Source: Desulfovibrionaceae bacterium
GTDB lineage: Bacteria; Desulfobacterota; Desulfovibrionia; Desulfovibrionales; Desulfovibrionaceae
NCBI GenBank assembly: GCA_900770205.1
Contig: CAAGJV010000213.1
Coordinates: 1 to 7,153, forward strand
Length of the DNA: 7,153 nt
Direction: 5' to 3'
The translations under genes were made by a program, and so were the position numbers. A model generated the notes under the pieces. That model ran no database searches. It was not told where the DNA came from and saw only the letters and a list, made by a program, of their open reading frames with translations. Each line of letters opens with the position of its first letter. The first letter of the stretch is position 1. Positions 1-5,654 of this stretch are shown piece after piece.

Positions 1-54
1 CAGGCAGCCGAACAGGCTCAGCAGGGAGAAGATCTTTTAAAGGATATCTTCTGA
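1..54 (+). CDS. C-terminal end of an unidentified upstream gene (partial)
   Basis: The first reading frame is open from base 1 to a TGA at 52-54 and encodes 17 residues ending in GEDLLKDIF. The piece is rich in Q, A, E and D, as expected for a helical C-terminal tail, and is followed by a terminator-like region, which supports a real gene end. The third frame is also open a little further, so the frame choice is not certain. Too little is present to name a family. Confidence 0.45.
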   Translation, partial: QAAEQAQQGEDLLKDIF

Positions 55-109
55 TATTCTTTGCGATATCAACATAAAAAGGCTGGGGGGCTTTCCTTCC
101 CGTCTTTTT

Positions 110-167
110 AACCCGCCCGGTACCCAGCCGCGGTGGCCGGGGCCATTCCCTACTGGCGGGTTTTTTT
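110..167 (+). terminator. Rho-independent terminator-like hairpin with long structured loop
   Basis: Bases 110-117 (AACCCGCC) pair perfectly with 155-162 (GGCGGGTT), and a run of seven T follows at 161-167. The loop is 37 nt and GC-rich. It can fold further: 116-120 with 137-141, stacked with 124-126 with 134-136, a fold that competes with the 5' arm of the main stem. A second possible weak hairpin, G-run 86-90 against TTCCC near 97-101 followed by T105-109, lies just upstream. It probably ends transcription of the upstream gene. Because only 34 nt separate the T-run from the next start codon, it could instead act as an attenuator in the leader of the next operon. Confidence 0.6.
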
Positions 168-175
168 GCCTTCAG

Positions 176-194
176 CTTGCGCTTTCGGCGCAGG
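176..194 (+). promoter_or_regulatory. Hairpin overlapping the ribosome binding site of the 59-aa gene
   Basis: Bases 176-182 (CTTGCGC) pair with 188-194 (GCGCAGG) around a five-base TTTCG loop, giving seven pairs including one G-U. The Shine-Dalgarno AGGAG occupies 192-196, so its first three bases lie in the stem. Folding would reduce ribosome access to the ATG at 202. The pairing is visible in the sequence; a regulatory role is inference. Confidence 0.4.
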
Positions 195-201
195 AGCAGA
201 T

Positions 202-381
202 ATGGAAAAGCTTGAACGTGAAATCATGCAGGTAAGCAAGGAAATCGCCGTGAAGTTCATCGAATCCCAGAGGCTTTCTCCAAACAACTTCGAGGAGATA
301 TTTCCCTCCGTCTACCGTGTTGTCATGGAAACGGCTCTTCAGGGAAGAAAACGTCTGGATCAGGAAGGGGCAGAAGAATGA
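202..381 (+). CDS. Small conserved-looking hypothetical protein, 59 aa
   Basis: I do not recognise this gene with certainty. The ATG at 202 is chosen over the in-frame GTG at 133 because AGGAG sits at 192-196 with a 5-nt spacer, whereas the GTG lies inside the terminator-like hairpin. The product is a short, charged, probably all-helical cytoplasmic protein without a signal peptide. Its middle (EIAVKFIESQRLSPNNFEEI, then FPSVYRVV) has a helix, loop with SP, helix spacing that loosely recalls the N-terminal part of MucR/Ros-type regulators, but no zinc-binding Cys/His is present. The stop overlaps the start of the methyltransferase gene by four bases (ATGA), so the two are probably translationally coupled. 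Codon use and length argue for a real gene; function is unknown. Confidence 0.7.
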   Translation: MEKLEREIMQVSKEIAVKFIESQRLSPNNFEEIFPSVYRVVMETALQGRKRLDQEGAEE

Positions 382-1097
382 GCCAGCAAAGGCCCGATGA
401 TGAACATACGCGCAGCGTATCGGAAATGTTCGGCAGAATGACTCCATGGTATGATCTGCAGAACCGTGTATTCAGCCTGTTTCTCGACTGCTGGTGGCGG
501 CACAGACTCGTTGGCTGCGTAGTGCCAGGCCCCAGGAGCACGGTCATCGACATGGCCGCGGGCACGCTTGATGTCAGCATTGCCCTGCTGCGCCGCTACC
601 CCGAGCTGCATGTGTATGCCTCCGATATCTGCGAGCCCATGCTCCGCTACGGCAGAGAACGCAAACTCCGTGCCGGGGAACTCTCCCGCATAACCACCAT
701 GGTGGCCGATGCCCGCAACATGCCTCTGCCCGATGGCTGCGCCGATGCCGTGACCATTGCCTTCGGCATACGCAACGTGCGCCCGCGCATGGAAGCCCTG
801 CACGAAATGCACCGTCTGCTCGTGCCGGGAGGAAGAGCCTGCATACTGGAGTTCGCCCCTGTAAGCACGCCTATCTTCGGTCCGTGCTACCACTGGTATC
901 TGCGCCATGTCATGCCGAAATTGGCCGGACTTGTAAGCCATTCCACTTCGGCCTACGACTATTTTGCCGATACCATAGAAAACTTCCCCAAACCCGAGGC
1001 TTTCAGCGAAGAACTTCGCGAAGCTGGCTTCTCTTTTGTTCAGCACATTCCCCTTACTCTGGGAGTCGCCAACATCCACATTGCCGTGCGTGGATAA
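378..1097 (+). CDS. ubiE: UbiE/MenG-type quinone C-methyltransferase
   Basis: This 239-aa class I SAM-dependent methyltransferase belongs to the UbiE/MenG family, which methylates demethylmenaquinone (or the ubiquinone precursor) in the last part of quinone synthesis; in an anaerobe menaquinone is the likely product. Family marks in order: the N-terminal VSEMFGRMTPWYDLQNRVF segment (residues 14-32), motif I VIDMAAGTLD (56-65), acidic residue D83 after strand 2, VADA (109-112), the strongly diagnostic AFGIRNV (128-134), VPGGR (149-153), and the C-terminal YDYFADTIENFP with REAGF (193-218). Length is close to typical UbiE. Oddities: the glycine-rich loop reads AGTLD where GGTGD is usual, and the final LTGG segment reads LTLG. 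The start overlaps the preceding stop (ATGA), and ychF follows after 27 nt, so a three-gene transcript is plausible. The family is secure; the exact quinone substrate is inferred. Confidence 0.9.
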   Translation: MSQQRPDDEHTRSVSEMFGRMTPWYDLQNRVFSLFLDCWWRHRLVGCVVPGPRSTVIDMAAGTLDVSIALLRRYPELHVYASDICEPMLRYGRERKLRAGELSRITTMVADARNMPLPDGCADAVTIAFGIRNVRPRMEALHEMHRLLVPGGRACILEFAPVSTPIFGPCYHWYLRHVMPKLAGLVSHSTSAYDYFADTIENFPKPEAFSEELREAGFSFVQHIPLTLGVANIHIAVRG

Positions 1098-1124
1098 CAA
1101 ATAATCTTTTTTCGGAGTCATATC

Positions 1125-2228
1125 ATGTCACTGAGCTTAGGCATCGTTGGCCTGCCCAATGTGGGCAAATCCACCCTTTTCAACGCGCTTACCAAGGCAC
1201 AGAACGCAGAGGCTGCCAACTATCCTTTCTGCACCATAGAACCCAACAAGGCTACTGTCGCCGTTCCTGATAAAAGAGTGGATGCACTTACTGCTCTCGT
1301 CAAGCCGGCAAAAACCATCTATGCCACGGTAGATTTCGTGGATATCGCCGGTCTCGTACGGGGAGCCAGCAAGGGAGAAGGCCTTGGCAACCAGTTTCTG
1401 GGCAATATCCGCGAATGTGCGGCTATCGTAGAAGTCGTCCGTTGCTTCGATGATGAAAATATTGCCCATGTCGATGGCAGTATAGACCCTGTCCGCGATG
1501 TCGATACCATAGAGACCGAACTTCTTCTGGCAGATCTCGATACGGCAGAAAAACGCCTTGATACTCTGAAGAAAAAATCAAAGTTCGATAAGGAAATGCA
1601 GAAAGCTCAGCCTGTTCTGGAAGCGCTGGTAGCCCACCTTGGAGAAGGAAAGTCTGCCGCTTCTTTTGAAGTGCCGGAATTGAACGATCCCTTCAAGCAG
1701 GTATGGCGCGAGCTCTCCCTGCTTACGGCAAAAAAATTCATCTACTGCGCCAATGTGGATGAATCCGGCCTGGAAGAAGACAACCATCACGTTACTGAGC
1801 TCCGCTCCCTTGCAGAATCCAGAGGATGCAGCATCGTTAAAATATGCGCACGGCTTGAGGAGGAGCTGCAGGGCCTCTCCGAAGAAGAGCAGGCGGAAAT
1901 GCTGGAATCCTACGGTATTACCGAAAGCGGCCTCGAAAACATCATCCGCATGGGCTACGATACGCTCGGACTGGCGAGCTTCCTTACCGCCGGACCCAAG
2001 GAAGTGCGTGCCTGGACATTCCGTAAGGGCTGGAAAGCCCCCCAGGCGGCAGGAGTTATCCATACCGATTTTGAAAAGGGATTCATCCGCGCGGAAGTCA
2101 TCAGTTATGAAGACTATATGCTCCACAAATCGGAAGCAGCCTGTCGTGCTGCCGGCGTACTCCGTGTGGAAGGCAAAGACTATGTTGTGAAAGATGGCGA
2201 TATGATGAACTTCTTATTCAACGTGTAA
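1125..2228 (+). CDS. ychF: Redox-responsive ATPase YchF (OLA1 family)
   Basis: This 367-aa protein is YchF, a universally conserved TRAFAC-class P-loop protein that prefers ATP to GTP, binds ribosomes and is linked to stress responses. Seen in the sequence: P-loop GLPNVGKST (residues 9-17), DxxG as DIAG (73-76), and the non-guanine-specific NVDE (210-213) in place of NKxD, which is the mark of the family. A coiled, charged helical insert runs from about 130 to 170, and a C-terminal TGS domain from about 281 has the typical TAGPKEVRAWTF and HTDFEKGFIRAEVI. H115 in the ENIAHV segment matches the catalytic histidine position and C36 in YPFCTIEPN the conserved cysteine of E. coli YchF. Length matches E. 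coli (363 aa). A GGAG at 1114-1117 lies 7 nt before the ATG. Nothing is missing or broken. Confidence 0.97.
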   Translation: MSLSLGIVGLPNVGKSTLFNALTKAQNAEAANYPFCTIEPNKATVAVPDKRVDALTALVKPAKTIYATVDFVDIAGLVRGASKGEGLGNQFLGNIRECAAIVEVVRCFDDENIAHVDGSIDPVRDVDTIETELLLADLDTAEKRLDTLKKKSKFDKEMQKAQPVLEALVAHLGEGKSAASFEVPELNDPFKQVWRELSLLTAKKFIYCANVDESGLEEDNHHVTELRSLAESRGCSIVKICARLEEELQGLSEEEQAEMLESYGITESGLENIIRMGYDTLGLASFLTAGPKEVRAWTFRKGWKAPQAAGVIHTDFEKGFIRAEVISYEDYMLHKSEAACRAAGVLRVEGKDYVVKDGDMMNFLFNV

Positions 2229-2284
2229 AGGCCTTCCAGTCCAACGTAGAGCAAAAATTTTTCGTATACACTGTTATGGAAAGC

Positions 2285-2328
2285 AAAAAGCCCGTCGTAT
2301 GAAACCATACGGCGGGCTCCATATTTTT
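2285..2328. terminator. Terminator between the converging operons, strongest for the minus strand
   Basis: Bases 2289-2301 pair with 2306-2318, 13 pairs with a single G-U, around the loop AAAC. Read on the minus strand, the stem is followed at once by five T (complement of A2285-2289) and then GCTTT, a textbook rho-independent terminator for the carboxylase operon that ends at 2343. Read on the plus strand, the stem is followed by TCCATATTTTT, so the T-run is displaced by six bases and termination after ychF may be weaker. An additional perfect inverted repeat lies directly beside it at 2321-2343. Confidence 0.88.
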
Positions 2329-2343
2329 CATGCAGAAAAATAT
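2321..2343. repeat. AT-rich inverted repeat touching the last minus-strand stop codon
   Basis: ATATTTTTC at 2321-2329 is perfectly repeated in inverted form as GAAAAATAT at 2335-2343, with a five-base loop ATGCA. It overlaps the first base of the stop codon (TGA, 2343-2345) of the 124-aa gene and abuts the GC-rich terminator stem. It may assist termination or protect the mRNA 3' end; it has too few G-C pairs to act alone as a terminator. Confidence 0.5.
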
Positions 2344-2717
2344 CAGCGCACAAAGGGAACGCCGGCATCTGGCGGAACACTTTTCTCCAGCCGTGTCAGT
2401 GCATCTTCCAGCTCATCGCTCAGGGCATTCGCCTTTCTAGGGTCCCAGTCGGCCAGCGCGCTGCGCATCAAGGCGAGCTTCTTCTCCACTTCCTTCGCTC
2501 CAGGCATAAGGAGTGTTCTCACCTCACTGGGAATATCGGCAAAGCGCAGGGCATCTGTCAGGTGTTCGGCAAGTTCCGTCACCCCTCTTTTCATACCGGA
2601 GGGCCCCCATTTATCGAGTTCAGACCATACAAGGGTAGAAAGCATAGGCCACGATTCGATGACCTCATCTTCATTGTAGGTCCACGCTCCAACGCGTATC
2701 TGGAGAACCTTGCCCAC
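2343..2717 (-). CDS. Hypothetical protein, last gene of the carboxylase operon, 124 aa
   Basis: I do not recognise this protein. It begins with GTG three bases after the TAG of the preceding gene, with GGAG inside the end of that gene about 8 nt upstream, so it is translated from the same message and probably coupled. The product is soluble, has no signal peptide or membrane segment, and carries five tryptophans (W12, W23, W31, W37, W91), four of them in the first 37 residues. That part also contains the run VGAWTYNEDEVIESWP. Residues 45-113 look helical and charged, and the end is proline-containing. No catalytic motif, biotin motif or metal cluster is visible. Its place at the end of a four-gene carboxylase operon, before the terminator, suggests an accessory or regulatory subunit, but this is inference from context only. 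Confidence 0.75.
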   Translation of the reverse strand: MGKVLQIRVGAWTYNEDEVIESWPMLSTLVWSELDKWGPSGMKRGVTELAEHLTDALRFADIPSEVRTLLMPGAKEVEKKLALMRSALADWDPRKANALSDELEDALTRLEKSVPPDAGVPFVR

Positions 2718-2720
2718 CTG

Positions 2721-3371
2721 CTATTCTCCTTCGTTCCATTCGCTCTGCACGCGGGCAACCACGTCTTCTACCGCAGACTGCTGTTCCGGCGGGCAGACAA
2801 CAATAAGAGGGCTCCCTGCATCCACGTTCTTTGTCTGATCGAAATATACATCGTAGATAATGCCGGAAGGCCCGCTGTAACACAGCGGCACCTCTCTCTT
2901 CATGCGGGAAACAATGAAAAGCTCCATGCCGTCGTGTATGGTCACAGTTCTGCAGCCCAGGATCTTCACCTTTTTGTCCACATCAGGCACAAAATAATAT
3001 TTAGCCCTTTCCGGAGCGCAGAAAGAGTACAGACTCTCCTTAAGGAGCTTGCTGACAACCTCCTGACGTGTCAGATAATGCCTGATCACTCCCAGCGGCG
3101 TTCCCGCTTCAACAAAAACGCCATCGAGTTCGCGGTACAGTTTCTGAAGGACTCCCCTTTCCGATGCCAGCACCTTACGGGGATTCTTTTCCCTTGTGAT
3201 GGTGGCGATATGCGTGCCGGGCACTTCCTTCCATGTTCCGGTAAATCCGCTGACCTTATCTCCCTCATGGATATCGGCAAAGCTTATCACTCCCGTATGA
3301 GGAGCACAGACATTCTTTTCCGTATAGGGAGCCGCCTTGAGCTCCTCCATGACTTCAGCAATATCTCTCAT
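2721..3371 (-). CDS. Biotin/lipoyl-attachment-like protein, probable divergent biotin carboxyl carrier subunit
   Basis: This 216-aa protein probably carries carboxybiotin between the carboxylase and transferase encoded upstream. Two segments resemble the biotinyl/lipoyl hammerhead fold. The first (about 21-97) has APHTGVI, EGDKV, a K62 in the TREKN turn, ASERGVL eleven residues later, and DGVFVEAGTPLGVI. The second (about 133-193) has HDGMELFIVSRMKRE, PSGIIYDV and VDAGSPLIVV, which lines up by eye with E. coli AccB around the biotinyl lysine, placing K158 at that position. The usual AMKM is RMKR here and the K-to-SG spacing is one residue longer. There is no Ala/Pro-rich linker. The ATG follows the transferase stop by nine bases, with GGA six bases before it, and the next gene starts three bases after its stop. 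The fold assignment is fairly sure; biotinylation itself is inferred and could be absent. Confidence 0.75.
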   Translation of the reverse strand: MRDIAEVMEELKAAPYTEKNVCAPHTGVISFADIHEGDKVSGFTGTWKEVPGTHIATITREKNPRKVLASERGVLQKLYRELDGVFVEAGTPLGVIRHYLTRQEVVSKLLKESLYSFCAPERAKYYFVPDVDKKVKILGCRTVTIHDGMELFIVSRMKREVPLCYSGPSGIIYDVYFDQTKNVDAGSPLIVVCPPEQQSAVEDVVARVQSEWNEGE

Positions 3372-3380
3372 GCGACTTCC

Positions 3381-5621
3381 CTAGCGATAATAAAGGTTGC
3401 GGCCGCCCATGGTTTCAAGAGCCTGGCGAAGATTGGTACGCACGTCTCTCCTGTCCCACACCCCCTGTATATGCCCGCGGGAAAGAGCCTTGTAGCAATT
3501 ATGATGATCGGGGGCGATATCGATGCCCGTCGTATTCTTGATAACGCCAGGCCCGGCAAAGCCGATATCAGAAGAGCGTATCGCGAACTGATAGAACGCA
3601 CAGCCAAGGAAGCTGGCCACGGGCCCGCCGTAGGACTTGGTATCGTACAACACGAGGTACAGTCCGCCAGATTCAATATAGCGACGCACGGCCACCGTGC
3701 AGCGCGGCATCTGAATAACGCCATGCGTTCCTTCCTGAATGCGTATACCGGCCGTACCGTGGCAATACACGATGAACGGACAGCGCTTGCGGCGTGCCCT
3801 GTCTGCTGCGGCAACAAACTTGGAACCTTCTGCCACGCCTACAGATCCTCCCCGGAAGGAGCCAACAAGTATGGCGACAACCACCTGCACGCCATCAATG
3901 CGGGCTTCAAAGGTAATGCATCCGCTTTTGAGCCCCGTTTTTTTCTTGGCAGCGGCTATTTTTTCATCAAATCCAGGAAAGTTCAGCGGATTTCCAGCTT
4001 CCACCTCGGTATTGAATTCATAGAGGGAATCCTTATCGAAGCAGTTGTTCATCACCCACTGGTATTCCATAGGGAAATGATGCCCGCAGGAAGAACATAC
4101 GCCGGCAAATTCATTGTACAAATCCGGAGCCCACATATCCATGCACCCGCGTTGGGCACAATAAGGGCAGGAAACGGCTCTGTCTTCCCGGGCCTTGTCG
4201 CTCACCCATGCCCAGCCGGTATGGTCGTTTTCCTCCCATTCCGAAAGGCTGGTCAGATCTTCTTCTGTTCCAGGCGCTTCCTTTCCAGAATTGCCGCGGA
4301 GTTTGTTCCAGGGCTTCATGGCGCGAAGTTTCAGCATCTCCCATTCCGAGCCTATCTCTTCGATAAGGTTGGCAAAGGTCTTTCGGTTGCGGTGGTAGAA
4401 ATCGTAAATAAGCCGGTTGTATATCTCCCACCACTGTTCCGACCATGCATCCCCGAGCCGCCCCATGATGGAACGGCGGTTCTGGCACTCGCGATGCGAT
4501 GCCTTGATGAATTTGTTCTGGCGCATTTCCACAAGGCGCTGGCGAGCCTTGCGGGAAAGATCCCAGCGCACGGAAAATTCATCGAGGTTAAGCTCTCTGT
4601 CGCGGAAGCGCCGCAGTGTCGCCGCCCTGAGAGGGGCAAGTCCGCGTGCGGCAAGAACGACTTCATCAGTAGCGCGGATGACTTCCTGCCGGATGGTGCG
4701 GAAAAACTCGTAATGATACGGGCGGGCTCCGAGAACAGGCTCCTGAATGATCTTATCGATATACCCGAACTTCAGGTTGTCTTCCGCCGTAAGATGCAGA
4801 TCGCGGGCGCATCGTTCGACAAGCTCCGCCGAAGCTCTGGCCCCTCCTCTCAGGCGGCCCTCAATAGCTGCTGCGCCTTCCGGTGAAATCACGGAATAAT
4901 AGCCGTGAGACAGCATAAGCCGCCTGTCTGCCAGGGAGATGGCCTCCGCTCCGCCAGATCCGCCTTCGGAAAATACAGCAATGAGAGGCACCGTGAGCCC
5001 GGCCATTTCATAAATATTTCGCGCTATCTGCTGTGCCGCACCGGGATAATCCTCCAGAGGATATCCGCCTGGAGTGAAAACATAGGCGTGAATGGGAATG
5101 CCTTCTGTTTCGGCCACCCCCATGTAGTGCTTGGCCTTGGCATTCCCCCATGGCTTGGCGGATCCCCCGTTTCGAAATTCCTCTCCATGTCCTTTCTCAT
5201 GCCCCATGACAAGCACCGGCTGATGATACACCTTGCCATGCCGTTTTCTGGTGATATACGCTCTGGCAATGACCATGGCCGGGTCGTTGGTGTGTTCCCC
5301 CTGACCGCCTATTTCGGTGTAGTTATCATACACATTTTCCAGAATATCCCGAAGGCATATACGATGAGGGTGTCGTACAATGCGCACCTTGTCCATGGGG
5401 GTGAGCTTGTCTTCCAGCTTGCATTCTATGAAGAAGAACTGGTCTTCCAAGGCGGTCATTACCCGCTGCCCCTCTTCGCTGGAACAGTTTTCAAGGGTAT
5501 GCCGCACATCGTTGAGCTGTGCTTCCAAGCGCTCGATATCGTCCGCATGCTTTCCCGGAAATATATCCTTCAGATAGCTCAGCCTGTCGGAAAGCTGATG
5601 CAGTTGTTTTTCCCATTCCAT
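3381..5621 (-). CDS. Fused acyl-CoA (acetyl-CoA) carboxyltransferase, alpha-beta order
   Basis: This 746-aa protein joins both carboxyltransferase halves and moves CO2 from carboxybiotin to an acyl-CoA, most likely acetyl-CoA. Residues 1-75 form a helical AccA-type N-terminus. The AccA-like crotonase core (about 76-325) shows VRHPHR, GHEKG, FTPGGYP, QQIARNIYEMA, the oxyanion segment SEGGSGGAEAI (218-227) and YSVISPEG. Residues 335-475 are a charged helical linker. The AccD-like half has a zinc ribbon, C485/C488 and C509/C512, with 20 residues between pairs (about 15 in E. coli), then RGGSVG (590-595), TAGIRIQEG (623-631), YGGPVASF (664-671) and IGFAGPGVI (686-694). The beta glycine pair normally read as SGGARMQEG is altered. 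The alpha-first order is opposite to an AccD-AccA fusion. The ATG follows AAGGA by 9 nt and lies 36 nt from the carboxylase stop codon start. Role is secure, substrate inferred. Confidence 0.92.
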   Translation of the reverse strand: MEWEKQLHQLSDRLSYLKDIFPGKHADDIERLEAQLNDVRHTLENCSSEEGQRVMTALEDQFFFIECKLEDKLTPMDKVRIVRHPHRICLRDILENVYDNYTEIGGQGEHTNDPAMVIARAYITRKRHGKVYHQPVLVMGHEKGHGEEFRNGGSAKPWGNAKAKHYMGVAETEGIPIHAYVFTPGGYPLEDYPGAAQQIARNIYEMAGLTVPLIAVFSEGGSGGAEAISLADRRLMLSHGYYSVISPEGAAAIEGRLRGGARASAELVERCARDLHLTAEDNLKFGYIDKIIQEPVLGARPYHYEFFRTIRQEVIRATDEVVLAARGLAPLRAATLRRFRDRELNLDEFSVRWDLSRKARQRLVEMRQNKFIKASHRECQNRRSIMGRLGDAWSEQWWEIYNRLIYDFYHRNRKTFANLIEEIGSEWEMLKLRAMKPWNKLRGNSGKEAPGTEEDLTSLSEWEENDHTGWAWVSDKAREDRAVSCPYCAQRGCMDMWAPDLYNEFAGVCSSCGHHFPMEYQWVMNNCFDKDSLYEFNTEVEAGNPLNFPGFDEKIAAAKKKTGLKSGCITFEARIDGVQVVVAILVGSFRGGSVGVAEGSKFVAAADRARRKRCPFIVYCHGTAGIRIQEGTHGVIQMPRCTVAVRRYIESGGLYLVLYDTKSYGGPVASFLGCAFYQFAIRSSDIGFAGPGVIKNTTGIDIAPDHHNCYKALSRGHIQGVWDRRDVRTNLRQALETMGGRNLYYR

Positions 5622-5633
5622 TATATGTTATCC

Positions 5634-5654
5634 TTTCCTGAATAGAACAGGAAA
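5634..5654 (-). promoter_or_regulatory. Intercistronic hairpin between carboxylase and transferase genes
   Basis: On the minus strand TTTCCTG (5654-5648) and CAGGAAA (5640-5634) form a perfect seven-pair stem with a seven-base loop. The stem starts directly after the TAA of the carboxylase gene, and its 3' arm runs into the Shine-Dalgarno AAGGA at 5635-5631 of the transferase gene. There is no T-run, so it is not a terminator. It could tune translation or mark an mRNA processing site; either role is inference. Confidence 0.45.

Noticed and set aside
133..201. N-terminal extension of the 59-aa gene to a GTG at 133
   Set aside because: The extension would be encoded by the terminator stem, loop and T-run, and the internal ATG at 202 has a good AGGAG at proper spacing.
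360..1121. A 253-codon minus-strand open frame opposite the methyltransferase gene
   Set aside because: The plus strand encodes clear UbiE/MenG motifs over the same span and the antisense translation looks compositional (H, G, A rich) with no family likeness.
1098..1124. Separate promoter for ychF in the 27-nt gap after the methyltransferase gene
   Set aside because: TAAT-like sequence is present but no convincing -35 and -10 pair at standard spacing; ychF may be read from upstream or from a promoter inside the methyltransferase gene.
4310..4325. AMK tripeptide (residues 434-436) in the transferase linker as a biotin site
   Set aside because: It sits in a predicted helical, tryptophan-containing stretch (KLRAMKPWNK) with no hammerhead-fold glycines or beta strands around it, so it is most likely chance.
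2562..4886. A 774-codon open frame on the plus strand, antisense to the carrier and transferase genes
   Set aside because: It runs opposite two genes with clear protein family motifs and crosses their junction. Its translation shows no domain I recognise and is rich in H, R, P, F and A, as expected for an antisense shadow in GC-leaning DNA. Its length is unusual but not evidence by itself.
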